A DNA stretch of 64,000 nt from positions 1 through 64,000 of the forward strand of contig NZ_CALMFY010000131.1 in the NCBI RefSeq assembly GCF_937863485.1, read 5' to 3'. Below, piece by piece: positions 49,562 through 59,664 of this stretch (within the stretch, counting starts at the first letter, position 1; each line of letters begins with the position of its first letter). The notes below the pieces were generated by a model, which had not been told where the DNA came from, ran no database searches, and was given only the letters and a program-made list of their open reading frames with translations. The position numbers were made by a program, and so were the translations under genes. This stretch comes from an uncultured Nostoc sp. Its GTDB lineage: Bacteria; Cyanobacteriota; Cyanobacteriia; Cyanobacteriales; Nostocaceae.

Positions 49562-50353
49562 ATGTTACTGAGCAGACAAGAAACAGAATTTTACTTAACA
49601 GACCTGGAAACACCATTAGGGAAAGCGATTAATTTAACACTTGCTGCGATGGTGCTATTATCATCAGGAATTTTTGTAGCAGAAACTTATAATATTCCTG
49701 ATTCTGTGCGGTTTCAATTGCATGTAGCCGATACTGCGATCGTTATCATCTTTGCGGTGGAATATTCACTCCGTCTGTGGAGTGCAGAAAATAAAATTAA
49801 GTATATTTTTAGCTTTTATTCGATTATTGACTTAATGGCGATTTTGCCATTCTTTCTAAGAATGGTGGATATCAGCTTTATCCGCCTACTACGATGGTTT
49901 CGGATTTTACGATTAATCAGATTTATAGATAGAAAATTTTTATTCGCCACTATCAGCACCGAAGATGGCATGATTTTTGTGCGAATCTTATTTACATTAT
50001 TTGCAATTGTTTTTATTTATTCTGGCTTAATTTATCAAGTAGAACATCCGGTTAATCCTCAAAATTACAGGACATTTTTTGATGCATTTTATTTCTCTGT
50101 TGTCACAATGACAACTGTGGGATTTGGCGATGTTATTCCAATTTCTGAATTAGGGCGTTTGCTAACAGTACTGATGATTTTCACAGGAATTGCGCTGATT
50201 CCTTGGCAAGTGGGAGATTTAATTAAGCGAGTGGTGAAAACCGCTAATCAAGTAGAAACAGTTTGTTCAGGTTGTGGTTTGGCTTTCCACGATGTAGATG
50301 CTGGGTTTTGTAAAAGGTGCGGTACTAAGTTACCTAGTCGCAGGGTTGATTGA
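49562..50353 (+). CDS. Voltage-gated-type potassium channel with C-terminal zinc ribbon
   Basis: 263 residues. A six-helix ion channel: S1 about 26-46, S2 about 55-78, S3 about 84-100, S4 with repeated Arg (FIRLLRWFRILRLIRFIDRK, about 104-123), S5 about 138-158. The pore loop has a K+ selectivity filter TTVGFGD near 187-193, then S6 about 203-222. Unusually the cytoplasmic tail ends in a CxxC...CxxC zinc ribbon (CSGCGLAFHD then GFCKRCGTKLP, about 237-258). It probably forms a homotetramer in the plasma or thylakoid membrane. The ribbon might sense metal or redox state. There is a downstream short gap before S-formylglutathione hydrolase. Confidence 0.88.
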   Translation: MLLSRQETEFYLTDLETPLGKAINLTLAAMVLLSSGIFVAETYNIPDSVRFQLHVADTAIVIIFAVEYSLRLWSAENKIKYIFSFYSIIDLMAILPFFLRMVDISFIRLLRWFRILRLIRFIDRKFLFATISTEDGMIFVRILFTLFAIVFIYSGLIYQVEHPVNPQNYRTFFDAFYFSVVTMTTVGFGDVIPISELGRLLTVLMIFTGIALIPWQVGDLIKRVVKTANQVETVCSGCGLAFHDVDAGFCKRCGTKLPSRRVD

Positions 50354-50518
50354 GAGAGTAAGTGGTGGCGCTGACGGCGCGTAATTTTAGTGTGTGCTAC
50401 AAAGTTCAGACGCGATGAATCGCCAAGCAGCGATCGCAATTTGGTTTCGGTTATCAGAGCGAAACTCACGCTAAAATAATCATTCTCCGGTAGCCGCTCA
50501 GGAAAGAGAATATAACCA

Positions 50519-51358
50519 ATGCCTAACCTCAACCTTATTTCAGAATATAAAAGCTTTGGTGGCAAACTCGGCTTTTATAGTCATCCCTCCTCAACCTGTA
50601 ACGGTGAAATGCGCTTTGCTGTTTATCAACCACCACAAGCAACTCAACAACCTGTGCCGATTCTCTATTTCCTCTCTGGTTTAACTTGCACTGAAGAAAA
50701 TTTTATGGTGAAGGCGGGGGCGCAGCGCTACGCAGCTGAGTATGGTTTGATGCTGGTTGTGCCAGATACTAGTCCTCGGAACACAGGTATTCCTGGTGAA
50801 GATGATGATTGGGACTTTGGTACAGGTGCGGGCTTTTATGTTGATGCTACAGAAGAACCGTGGGATCAGCATTACCAAATGTATAGTTATATCGTCCAGG
50901 AATTACCTGCTTTAATTACCGCAAACTTCCCCACGCAACCGGAGAGACAAGGTATTTTCGGTCATTCAATGGGGGGACACGGGGCGCTTGTCTGTGCGAT
51001 GAAAAACCCAGAACTCTACAAATCAGTATCAGCCTTTGCACCTATCACTGCACCCATGCGTTGTCCTTGGGGACAAAAAGCGTTCAGTCGTTATCTTGGC
51101 AGCAATCAAGAAAGTTGGCGTGCTTATGATGCTAGCGAATTAGTCAAACAAGTAGGATATCACAGTCCAATTTTTATTGACCAAGGAACTGCTGATAAAT
51201 TTTTAGTTGAGCAATTACTACCAGAGGTGTTTGAACAAGCTTGTGCAGATGTTAACCAGCCGCTAAATTTGCGTTACCAAGAAGGCTATGACCACAGTTT
51301 TTATTTCATAGCCAGTTTTATTGAAGATCATATGCGCCACCATGCGATCGCTTTATGA
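50519..51358 (+). CDS. fghA: S-formylglutathione hydrolase
   Basis: A 279-residue esterase-D-family enzyme. Nucleophile motif [19 protein letters not shown] near 147-165 (Ser), acid in [12 protein letters not shown] near 221, and catalytic His in [15 protein letters not shown] near 258. N-terminal [38 protein letters not shown] and [15 protein letters not shown] are hallmark stretches. It hydrolyses S-formylglutathione to formate and glutathione, the second step of glutathione-dependent formaldehyde detoxification. The first-step enzyme is encoded at 58224-59333 in the same window. It is transcribed with the channel gene orientation but has its own 165-bp upstream region. Confidence 0.93.
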   Translation: MPNLNLISEYKSFGGKLGFYSHPSSTCNGEMRFAVYQPPQATQQPVPILYFLSGLTCTEENFMVKAGAQRYAAEYGLMLVVPDTSPRNTGIPGEDDDWDFGTGAGFYVDATEEPWDQHYQMYSYIVQELPALITANFPTQPERQGIFGHSMGGHGALVCAMKNPELYKSVSAFAPITAPMRCPWGQKAFSRYLGSNQESWRAYDASELVKQVGYHSPIFIDQGTADKFLVEQLLPEVFEQACADVNQPLNLRYQEGYDHSFYFIASFIEDHMRHHAIAL

Positions 51359-51469
51359 ATTACAGCAGTTTTCATCTATTTCAACTACCTTCAGCATATC
51401 TGCTTATTGACATTAGTAGTGCTATCTTAAATTACTACGAATGTATTTATTACTAAAGGAGAAGAACTT

Positions 51470-52129
51470 ATGAAACTTGGCTCGCTCACTTTATCGTTCA
51501 TACCAGTAGCATTGCTGAGTTTGGGGTTAGATATGACAAAGGCAAATGCTCAAATTACTTTTCCTTTTGAGGCTACTTACAACACACAAAGCGTTTTTGA
51601 ACCGATTCAAGATGCTGTGTTTAAGTCAACTGTAATAGGTGAAAGTACTGATGCGCCTTATGGTTTGACTAATTTTATAAGAATGGATTATATCCAAAGG
51701 AATGATAATACAGGAGTGGAATCAATAGTTAAAGATGCTACAGAGTTTGGTATAAAAGGATTACCAATTCTTATTGAGACATTTTTTGGTAGCGGTAACG
51801 ATAAATTATTTGCAAGCACTAGTAGTACTGCTATACGTAACGTTAAAGATTTTACGGCATTGATTTCCGGCACTACAACTATTGTCGGTGGAGTAGGCAA
51901 TTTTCAAGGTGCAACAGGGACTTTAACGCTTTCGGAGAACGTGACTTTCAATCCGAATGCAACAACGGAACCTCGCACTACAGGTACAGCCGTCTTAAGT
52001 GGTTCCTTTACAGTTCCTCAAAGAGTTCCGGAAGCCGGAAATACTACAACATTGGTAGGTATAGGAATAATTGGTGCTAGTTTATTGTTGCGTCAACGCT
52101 GGAAAATAATTTCAAGACTTACGCATTGA
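51470..52129 (+). CDS. PEP-CTERM-sorted exported protein
   Basis: 219 residues with a signal peptide (about 1-26, ending ANAQ). A beta-rich, Thr/Asn-rich body follows with no enzymatic motif (FEATYNTQSVFEPIQD; SGTTTIVGGVGNFQGATGTL). A C-terminal sorting region consists of VPEAGNTTTLVGIGI, a hydrophobic helix and a basic end (RQRWK, residues about 188-213). PEP-CTERM proteins are processed by exosortase and attached to the cell surface or extracellular matrix. Here the motif is V-P-E-A. A good AAAGGAGAAG ribosome-binding site precedes the start. The exosortase is not in the window. Confidence 0.85.
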   Translation: MKLGSLTLSFIPVALLSLGLDMTKANAQITFPFEATYNTQSVFEPIQDAVFKSTVIGESTDAPYGLTNFIRMDYIQRNDNTGVESIVKDATEFGIKGLPILIETFFGSGNDKLFASTSSTAIRNVKDFTALISGTTTIVGGVGNFQGATGTLTLSENVTFNPNATTEPRTTGTAVLSGSFTVPQRVPEAGNTTTLVGIGIIGASLLLRQRWKIISRLTH

Positions 52130-52141
52130 CAGTAATCTGAC

Positions 52142-52291
52142 TATAGCAATCCGATTTGATTTTTGAAAAAATCTAAATATATGTAGGGTGTGTTATCGCG
52201 TAGCGTAACGCACCTAGAATCAGAGGTGGTGCGTTAGCCTTTGGCATAACGCACCCTACGTATATTTCAAAAATCAAATATCAGTCCTATA
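52142..52291. repeat. MITE-like repeat family B, uninterrupted copy 2
   Basis: 150 bp with TATAGCAATCCGATTTGATT at the left and AATCAAATATCAGTCCTATA at the right (imperfect inverted repeats of about 40 bp including GTAGGGTG / CACCCTAC). The right 65 bp are identical to 31428-31492. The rest of the 52130-52606 gap has no gene. Confidence 0.75.
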
Positions 52292-52606
52292 TATGCATTC
52301 AAGTCCATCTTTTGTTCAAAGTGATTAGGAATAAGAATTAAATAACATACAATTTTTGTCCCTGACTTACCTCACCCTCAATTCCTCTCCTATATATTGG
52401 AGAGGGAAGCAAGATACAGGATGAAGTTTTGCATTTTATCTAATCCACGTTCCTTAGCGATCGCATATTTTTTCTGGTTTACCCTACTTCACTTGTTGTC
52501 TAATTTGTCAATGCGTAAGTTCTGAATTTATAAGTAGTCTAAACTTCAGTCATGAATTGCTTTTACAAAAATCATCCGATTTTGCTAAAACAAACTATTT
52601 TGTCAA

Positions 52607-54217
52607 TTAAGCAGTCACAATATCAGGCGAGTCAATCGCTGCTACACTGCCAGCATCTACCAAGGCTTGGTATACCATCGCCGCTACCTCAGCGCGTGTA
52701 GCATCGCGGGTAGGATTAAGTTGTTTGAGGTTCGGGTGATTGACGATAATCCCCTTGTTTATAGCTTTTACTACCTCATCCTTGGCATATTCAGGAATCT
52801 TTGCTTGGTCATCAAAAGCTTTGATAGTTGCTGTACTATCACCAGATAACTTCAATCCATTCACCAGTGAGACAATCACTTGCACACGCTGGATATTTTT
52901 GTTGGGGCCAAAGGTATTGTCAGGAAAACCAGAGAGAAATAAACCTTGATATGCCTGCTGAATTACCTTGGATGCCCAGAAGTCTGCTGGTACATCTTTG
53001 AATTTGTTTATGGTGCGGTTTGGCGATGGGTTGAAAGCTTTTACCAATAATGCCGCGTATTGCGCCCGTGTCATCGTCGCATCGGGTTTAAATGTGCGAT
53101 CGGGAAAACCATTAACTATCCCCAATTTGACTAATTCCCGAATAAACCCACCTGCCCAATGATTACTAATATCGGTTAATTCGATACTAGGAGTGGGCGT
53201 GGGTGTTGGCACAGGAGTAGGGGTAGGCGTGGGCACAGGAGTAGGCGTGGGCGTGGGCACAGGAGTGGGCGTGGGCACAGGAGTGGGCGTCGTGGGCACA
53301 GGAGTGGGCGTGGGTGTGGGTGTTGGCACAGGAGTAGGTGTAGGAACTGAACTATCTGCAAACTCTACGTTTCCCGTAACTTTAGACGCATTTATTTTAT
53401 TTCCCACAGAAACCAGCTTGTTGGAACTGGCATTTTGCAAATCAAATTTACCGTTATTTTGTAGAGTATTGCCGCCTGGATTATTAGTACTGCCGATATC
53501 CGGTAGGGCACTTCCAATTACTGTGATCCCATCGTCAGTGTTATTCTCACTGACATTGTTACGCAATACAGGACGAGTACTGCCAGAGATCACAATTCCA
53601 GAACGGTTTTCGGAAATTTTGTTATCTCGAAGGGTGGGTGATGCAGTATCACTAATAGCAATGCCAAAACCTGTTTTGAAGAAGGTATTACCCTGAATTT
53701 GACCTTTGGAATTTTTAGCGATCGCAATTCCATTGGCTGCATTTTCACTGAACACATTACTTAGAATAACTGGGTTAGCATCGCCTGTAGCAAATACTCC
53801 CTCCCGCTTACAGTTAGTGAAGGTGCTATTAGCAACAGTAGGGGCAGTTGATTCAATCCAGACACCACTACCACGGCTAGCCAGATTTGTTACAGTTATC
53901 CCCCTGAGTTCAGCTTTATCCAGCAGCACAAATGTGACATTCTGAGCAGCAAAAGTACGGCTTAGATAGCTACCACTCCCTTCAATCAAAATGCCATTTC
54001 CTTTATTGGTTTCATTACCCACAACTGTCACCCCAGATGCAACCGTTAGCGGAAAGACTTCCCCGCTAGCTGCATTATAATTTCCATCTGCCAGTTGAAT
54101 TTTAGTATTATCTGTAGCTACCTTGAGGGCTTGGGTAATAGTTTTGAACGGGGCTTGTTGGCTACCAAGGTTGGTATTGCTACCTGATACTGGATTTACG
54201 TAAAAAATCTGAGCCAT
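52607..54217 (-). CDS. Parallel beta-helix (DUF1565) and SLH-domain surface protein
   Basis: 536 residues. The N-terminal half is a right-handed parallel beta-helix: [20 protein letters not shown] (DUF1565 start), then repeated short coils ([59 protein letters not shown]; about 90-290). A Pro-Thr-Val linker of [10 protein letters not shown] repeats spans about 292-345. The C-terminal half has three SLH-like units ([58 protein letters not shown]). Beta-helix domains bind or cleave polysaccharide; SLH anchors to the wall. No clear N-terminal signal peptide ([11 protein letters not shown]) is seen. Confidence 0.85.
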   Translation of the reverse strand: MAQIFYVNPVSGSNTNLGSQQAPFKTITQALKVATDNTKIQLADGNYNAASGEVFPLTVASGVTVVGNETNKGNGILIEGSGSYLSRTFAAQNVTFVLLDKAELRGITVTNLASRGSGVWIESTAPTVANSTFTNCKREGVFATGDANPVILSNVFSENAANGIAIAKNSKGQIQGNTFFKTGFGIAISDTASPTLRDNKISENRSGIVISGSTRPVLRNNVSENNTDDGITVIGSALPDIGSTNNPGGNTLQNNGKFDLQNASSNKLVSVGNKINASKVTGNVEFADSSVPTPTPVPTPTPTPTPVPTTPTPVPTPTPVPTPTPTPVPTPTPTPVPTPTPTPSIELTDISNHWAGGFIRELVKLGIVNGFPDRTFKPDATMTRAQYAALLVKAFNPSPNRTINKFKDVPADFWASKVIQQAYQGLFLSGFPDNTFGPNKNIQRVQVIVSLVNGLKLSGDSTATIKAFDDQAKIPEYAKDEVVKAINKGIIVNHPNLKQLNPTRDATRAEVAAMVYQALVDAGSVAAIDSPDIVTA

Positions 54218-54429
54218 ATTTATACTTCCAAAAAATACATAGCTATCTTAGCGCTAACCATGAAAGTGAGTAGCAGTTGATGCATTAAGTTACTTAAAGT
54301 ACTTGTCACTGCAAAGTTAAAAAATTATGCCAGTGCTTTTGGTTTTATTAGTACTCGACAACTCAAAATTGCTGGGTGAGGGTGGAGAATAGTGAATGTT
54401 GAGTGAGGAGTAGCCCTGCCAAGGTGACA

Positions 54430-54500
54430 TGATCTCGTTCCCATGCAGAGCATGGCAATGCCCATCTAGAGGCTCTGCCTGGCATCTTCAGGTCGCATCC
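54430..54500. repeat. GTTCCCATGCAGAGCATGG-type dispersed repeat
   Basis: CTCGTTCCCATGCAGAGCAT then GGCAATGCCCATCTAGAGGC, a short palindromic repeat of the 16970-17095 family. The rest of 54218-54608 shows no gene. Confidence 0.6.
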
Positions 54501-54608
54501 AACTCCTCATGGCTAATCTGTGCCAGTGTCGTTGGGTTGGCAATTTTATACCCATGTTCAACGTTTCTGAATTGTTTGCAAATAATGTGTTCTCAATTCG
54601 GAAGTGGT

Positions 54609-55947
54609 TTACAGGTTGCTACAGCTATTAATTGATTGTGGCACTCCCCAAATTTTAATTGTTCTATCAATGCTATAACTAGCAATGAACTCACGATCGC
54701 TACTCATGGCAACATAACCAATTGGTGCTGTATGCCCCTGCAATGTGCATAATTTTCTGTTCATTGCCAAATCCCAAACAACTATTTCGTAATTGTCTGT
54801 ACAGTAGATTAAAACTCTACCATCTAAACTCATAAGGCAAGGAGCAACACCCGAAGATGTATAGAGAATGCGATCACTGATCAATTCCCATACACACACT
54901 TCGTCTTGCCGGATTCCGCAAGCCAAAATTTGCCCATCAAGGCGATTTGCAAGTGAATTCACTGTCAGAGCAGGTAAATTATCTAATGTTTGAAAAAGTT
55001 CTCCTGTTTCGGTATTCCAGAGTTGTAGCTTATTCTGCAATCTCTGCTTGAAACGTGCAACCAAGAACTTTCCATCAGGGGTGAAAAAAAGGGGTGTAGT
55101 TAACCAAAGGTTTAGCTTTGATTGATTCCATGAATTATCATAAGGAATCAAAACTACATCTTGAAATTGATGATAGAGGCGACGAGTATATGTTTCATAA
55201 TCCCAAATCTCTAACTCTCCTGTTCTGCCTTGAGTATACCCAGTAGCAACTAATGGCTTTTTAGTTGGGCAGACAGCCAAGCAATGAGGATGGGGTAGAA
55301 CAGTATGAATAAGGTTATCGGGAAAAGTTCCAATATTTTCTTGTGTTTCTGTATCTAGTGCCCAAAGTACGTCCTGAAAGCTAATGATACTCACCCTGCC
55401 GCTTTTTCCTAAAGCAAATTCATGAGCCATACCCAACCCAAAATCTTTCTTGCTTTGTCCTATTTCTAAATGCCAGATATTAACGAAAGATCCCTTATAA
55501 TATATATCCCAATAGCAAATTAGGGTATTATTGTAGTCTGCGATCGCAAAATAATATGGATGATGTTGTTCAGGATTGTAGCAATCAAGATTAAATTCCT
55601 TTAATGTATGCAGGCATTGCATTTTTGCAAAGGGTAGATGATTCCATAGCGCTTGTCCGGCAGTAACTTCACTGCTATCAGACAATAGGAGCAAAGCTGA
55701 TTGTCGAACTTCTCTGATTTCATTATCTAATGCTTGTACAACTAACTCAATTCCTTTGTGCCCAGATTGGAATGCTTCTAAAAGAGCATCTACCTTTTGT
55801 TTTGTAGAAACTACCTTGCAAACGATATCTAATGCTATCTAAGCCATTTATTAGTTGACTGGAAGAAGAGAGCAGTTCATTTTCTCTGATAATGTTACTG
55901 TTTTCTTTGGGATTTTCAGGAATCATCTTGTAAACACTAAATGGCAA
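54609..55947 (-). pseudogene. WD40-repeat protein gene with a frameshift
   Basis: The 3' part (54609-55694, 361 codons) encodes WD40-like blades (WDIYYKGSFVNIWHLEIG; TPDGKFLVARFKQRLQNKLQ; MNRKLCTLQGHTAPIGYVAM then SYSIDRTIKIWGVPQ). In the same frame, upstream of the first ATG, lies an open helical stretch: TKQKVDALLEAFQSGHKGIE then VVQALDNEIREVRQSALLLL. It is reminiscent of the HEAT-like N-terminus often preceding these beta-propellers. The likely true start (MPFSVYKMIPENPKE, 55947) is in another frame and runs through SSSQLINGLDSIRYRLQ. A one- or two-base shift near 55825 would join them. It may be a real pseudogene or a sequencing error. Function unknown. Confidence 0.65.
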
Positions 55948-56027
55948 GGAGTATCTGGAGTTTTTATAGCAAAGGAAAAAACTATAACTTTCTCATAATA
56001 ATTAATATTTAATTAATGACCTAATTA

Positions 56028-56582
56028 TTAGATTTCCAACAACCCAGGCGGTGGTGTAATTTCAATGCGACCAGATGGCAAGTCTACCACTGGTGCGATC
56101 GCTTCCACAAATGGAATCAAAACAGTCTTTTGCTTTTTGTCAGTAGCAAATGATTCATGCAACTTCACTTCTAACAAATCATTCCCCGCAGGAATGATAT
56201 CTACCACCGTACCAACGAGTTCGCCAGATGCTTGCATGAAGACTTCCAACCCAATCAAATCGAGGACATGATATTCATCTTCGCCTAATTGGGGGCGATC
56301 GCTTGCTGGCACCATTAACTTACAACCGCGCAACGCCTCCGCCTGATCGCAATTTTCCACACCAGCTAATTTGAGCACATATAAGTTTTTATTACTTATA
56401 TAACGTCCTGTCAATAATTCGATTGGTTGTGGTTCTGTGTCACCTGAACGCAACAACCAACGTTTTCCTGGCACCTCAAATCTTTCGGGGAAGTCAGATA
56501 CAGGATAAACCCGTAATTCTCCAGATAATCCTTGAGGGGCAACAATCTTACCAATTTCTAGCCAATCATCTGATTTGGGCAT
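56028..56582 (-). CDS. rimM: Ribosome maturation factor RimM
   Basis: 184 residues. The N-terminal RimM domain (about 5-92) has [20 protein letters not shown] and [15 protein letters not shown], and the PRC-barrel-like C-terminal domain (about 100-184) has [32 protein letters not shown] and [20 protein letters not shown]. RimM binds ribosomal protein S19 and assists maturation of the 16S rRNA head domain. It is a core housekeeping gene with all typical motifs. Separated from avtA upstream by a palindrome repeat (56622-56650). Confidence 0.95.
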   Translation of the reverse strand: MPKSDDWLEIGKIVAPQGLSGELRVYPVSDFPERFEVPGKRWLLRSGDTEPQPIELLTGRYISNKNLYVLKLAGVENCDQAEALRGCKLMVPASDRPQLGEDEYHVLDLIGLEVFMQASGELVGTVVDIIPAGNDLLEVKLHESFATDKKQKTVLIPFVEAIAPVVDLPSGRIEITPPPGLLEI

Positions 56583-56619
56583 GGGGCATGGGGCATTGAG
56601 GAAAGAATTCTTATAACTC

Positions 56620-56650
56620 CTGTACAGACGCGATTAATCGCGTCTCTACC
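56620..56650. repeat. GACGCGATTAATCGCGTC palindrome
   Basis: TGTACAGACGCGATTAATCG then CGTCTCTAC, between avtA and rimM. Same sequence as 18187-18222 and 19904-19963. Confidence 0.8.
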
Positions 56651-56655
56651 CCTAA

Positions 56656-57939
56656 TCAGGCACTCACAACTGCACGCTGATAAGCTTCTTCAGCGACTTT
56701 TGCTAAACGTTGCATACCAGTGGCAATCTCCTCATCGCTGCCTGTAAGGCTGATGCGGACGCATTGTTGCTTATGTGCCCACTCTTCCTCTAAACCGGGG
56801 AAGAAGGTACTTCCAGGGACAACAATCACACCTACTTGCTTGAGGCGTTGATAAAATTCCCAGTCAGTGATGGGTAGATCCTCTAACCACAACCAAGCAA
56901 AAATTGCTCCTTCACCACGATGCAGGAACCAAGGTAAATTCTTGGGCATCGCTTGTTCTAAGCTGGTTTCTAAAACGGTAAATTTATTTTGATAAAAGGG
57001 ACGGATGACAGTGTGAGAAATTTCCACTAATGCACCAGAATTGATTGCAAAAGCAGCGATCGCTTGGCCGTAACGTGAAGAATGGAGACTCATATTTGCT
57101 TGGAAACACTCCAACGCCTCAATCCACTTTTCATTTCCAATGGCAATACCAATCCTTTCTCCTGGTAATCCCGCTTTTGATAAACTCATGCAGTGTAAGA
57201 TATTATCACCAAACACTGGTGTCATTTCGGTAAAGTTCAATGCTGGGAAGGGAGGCGCATAAGCCGAGTCAATTAACACGGGCAGATTGTAAGGTGCAGC
57301 CAGGGCAACAATCTTTTTCACCTCATCATCAGTGAGGACATTGCCAGTGGGATTACAGGGGCGAGAGAAGAGGACACAACCCGTGTTTTCTGTAATCGAC
57401 AGTTGGCTGAAGTCGGGGCGATATTTAAATCGGTGATTAGCTGCATCAATATCAAGAGTCGGTTTGTGGGCGATTAGGGCTTTTGGAACTAAGCAGATAC
57501 CACCGTAACCTGTGTAGTCAGGACAGAGGGGCAAAACAATTTGTTTTAACTCGCCGCTGGGAGTGTAGCCAGCGAAGGCATTCGCAGCGTAGAAGTAGAG
57601 GGTTTGACTGCCGGGGGTAATCAGGATATTGCGATCGCTCAAGTTTAACCCGTAGCGTTTGTTAAAATCATTGACGATCGCTTCAACAAATGGTCCATAG
57701 CCCTGACTTGACCCGTAGCGACAAACTACCTCACCATATTCTGGGCTAGCGAGAAGCTGTGCAGTACAATCCCGCCATAACTGCTCTACCTCTGGCAAAA
57801 TCAACGGATTACCAGCACTCAAATTAATAAACTCCTGCCCTGCACCCGCTTGTAATGTCTCGATAATATCTTTCATGATTGCTCTTACGCCAGTCAGGTT
57901 GGACATTTGAGCGCCAATTTGAGTTAGGTCAGGATTCAT
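56656..57939 (-). CDS. avtA: Valine--pyruvate aminotransferase
   Basis: The start is taken at MNPDLTQIGAQMSNLTGVRA (427 residues). It is a fold-type I class I/II aminotransferase: NLSAGNPLILPEVEQLW near 39-55, and YGSSQGYGPFVEAIVNDFN near 77-95. CVLFSRPCNPTGNVLTDDEV (about 184-203) holds the conserved Asn, LPVLIDSAYAPPFP near 215 the Asp, and CMSLSKAGLPGERIGIAIG near 250-268 the Schiff-base Lys. It transaminates between valine/2-oxoisovalerate and alanine/pyruvate. The PGERIG pattern and length fit AvtA well. It ends 73 bp upstream of the rimM start. Confidence 0.88.
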   Translation of the reverse strand: MNPDLTQIGAQMSNLTGVRAIMKDIIETLQAGAGQEFINLSAGNPLILPEVEQLWRDCTAQLLASPEYGEVVCRYGSSQGYGPFVEAIVNDFNKRYGLNLSDRNILITPGSQTLYFYAANAFAGYTPSGELKQIVLPLCPDYTGYGGICLVPKALIAHKPTLDIDAANHRFKYRPDFSQLSITENTGCVLFSRPCNPTGNVLTDDEVKKIVALAAPYNLPVLIDSAYAPPFPALNFTEMTPVFGDNILHCMSLSKAGLPGERIGIAIGNEKWIEALECFQANMSLHSSRYGQAIAAFAINSGALVEISHTVIRPFYQNKFTVLETSLEQAMPKNLPWFLHRGEGAIFAWLWLEDLPITDWEFYQRLKQVGVIVVPGSTFFPGLEEEWAHKQQCVRISLTGSDEEIATGMQRLAKVAEEAYQRAVVSA

Positions 57940-58223
57940 AAGCTGTGACAAAATATATTAATTGAGGGGTGGACAAAATATTTGGGGGTTGCTGCTGACA
58001 TCAAGTTTACATCGTTGTCAAAACAGCTGTTGCCGCCTTTAACCAATTTAGCTACAGAATGATATTTTAACAAAGTGATATTTATCGTTATAGCGGCGAT
58101 CATGCTTACTAAATACGATGAAGTGATGCAAAAGTGGATCATGCGCTCAATATATTTAAGTGAAATAATCGCCGTGCTTCAGTACTCGGAAGAAAGTCAA
58201 AAAACTATATAGGAGGGCTGACG

Positions 58224-59333
58224 TTGCAAGTTAAAGCAGCAGTAGCTTACAGCGCAGGTAAGCCGTTGACAATTGAAACCGTTCAACTATCAAGGCCACA
58301 AGCCGGCGAAGTGTTAGTTGAGGTTAAAGCCAGCGGAGTTTGCCACACCGACGCCTTTACCTTATCTGGTAACGATCCCGAAGGTTTGTTTCCGGCAATT
58401 TTGGGACATGAAGGTGCTGGTGTGGTAGTAGAGGTAGGCGCTGGTGTCACTAGCCTCAAACCAGGGGATCACGTGATTCCCCTCTACACTCCCGAATGCC
58501 GTCAGTGCGAATATTGCCTGAGTTTCAAAACAAATCTTTGTCAAGCTATTCGCCTAACTCAAGCCCGCGGTGTCATGCCCGATGGCACCAGTCGCTTTAG
58601 TATCGATGGGCAGATGATTCATCATTACATGGGTACATCCACTTTTGCCAACTATACAGTGCTGCCGGAAATAGCCCTAGCAAAAATTCGGGAAGACGCC
58701 CCATTTGATAAAGTTTGTTACATTGGCTGTGGTGTGACTACTGGTGTTGGTGCAGTCATTAATACTGCCAAGGTGGAACCGGGAGCAAATGTCGTGGTTT
58801 TCGGCTTGGGTGGTATTGGCTTAAATGTCATCCAAGCGGCGCGGATGGTGGGAGCGAATATGATTGTCGGGGTGGATCTTAATCCCAGCAAATGCGCCTT
58901 GGCAGAAAAGTTTGGCATGACGCACTTTGTCAATCCCCAGGAAGTAGAGGGTGATTTAGTTCCCTATCTGGTTGATTTAACAAAAGGCGGTGCTGATTAC
59001 AGTTTTGAATGTATCGGTAATGTCAAAGTTATGCGTCAAGCATTAGAATGTTGCCATAAAGGTTGGGGCGTCAGCGTGGTTATTGGTGTTGCTGGTGCTG
59101 GACAGGAAATTAGTACTCGTCCTTTTCAATTAGTAACTGGGCGTGTTTGGAAAGGTTCGGCATTCGGTGGCGCTAGAGGACGTACAGATGTGCCGAAAAT
59201 TGTTGATTGGTATATGGAAGGTAAGATAAACATTGATGATTTGATTACCCATGTGATGCCCATTGAGCAAATTAATGATGCTTTTGAATTGATGCATAAA
59301 GGTGAATCAATTCGCAGTGTGGTGACTTTTTAG
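58224..59333 (+). CDS. frmA: S-(hydroxymethyl)glutathione dehydrogenase / class III alcohol dehydrogenase
   Basis: 369 residues, start codon TTG at 58224 fixed by a strong AGGAGGG ribosome-binding site 7-13 bases upstream; no in-frame ATG is suitable. Class III ADH features: catalytic zinc ligands in [14 protein letters not shown] and [14 protein letters not shown], and structural zinc Cys cluster [20 protein letters not shown] (about 92-111). The arginine-rich glutathione-binding MQVK and [13 protein letters not shown] segments follow, then the Rossmann loop [19 protein letters not shown] (about 193-211). It oxidises the formaldehyde-glutathione adduct to S-formylglutathione. Its downstream hydrolase is at 50519-51358. 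Confidence 0.95.
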   Translation: MQVKAAVAYSAGKPLTIETVQLSRPQAGEVLVEVKASGVCHTDAFTLSGNDPEGLFPAILGHEGAGVVVEVGAGVTSLKPGDHVIPLYTPECRQCEYCLSFKTNLCQAIRLTQARGVMPDGTSRFSIDGQMIHHYMGTSTFANYTVLPEIALAKIREDAPFDKVCYIGCGVTTGVGAVINTAKVEPGANVVVFGLGGIGLNVIQAARMVGANMIVGVDLNPSKCALAEKFGMTHFVNPQEVEGDLVPYLVDLTKGGADYSFECIGNVKVMRQALECCHKGWGVSVVIGVAGAGQEISTRPFQLVTGRVWKGSAFGGARGRTDVPKIVDWYMEGKINIDDLITHVMPIEQINDAFELMHKGESIRSVVTF

Positions 59334-59399
59334 CTGTTAGATTCAACGCTTTTTCTCAAAACAGAATTAACTGTAAGAGCGAACAGATGTAATTCATGT

Positions 59400-59570
59400 C
59401 AACTTCTGCCAGAACACGAGAGAAAATTCTCGTTTCCAGCCTCTGGCTGGAAATGCATTAAGAGCGGTGCCGTCAATTCATGAGGCAAAGCCTCACAACA
59501 CGCATTCCCAGCCAGAGTCTGGGAACGAAAGAAATTCTCCGAGTTTGGGAACGAGAGAAATTATCAAATG
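59400..59570. repeat. Clustered palindromic dispersed repeats
   Basis: Contains TTTCCAGCCTCTGGCTGGAAA, GAGGCAAAGCCTC, and ATTCCCAGCCAGAGTCTGGGAA palindromes separated by GAGAGAAATT spacers. It is a compound of the repeat family at 16970 and 19475. No gene between 59334 and 59616. Confidence 0.65.
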
Positions 59571-59664
59571 CTTATCAGACTAGGCTTTAACCTGAAGTTG
59601 ACACCAATCCACATCTATGCACTTTACTATAATTAGGGAAAGTTCACCAGGTTTTGAACCCACT

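Noticed and set aside
53193-53696. Antisense frame with a Gly-Val-rich repeat over the beta-helix/SLH gene
   Set aside because: A shadow of the PTPTPVPT-coding linker on the other strand; the SLH/beta-helix frame is the real gene.
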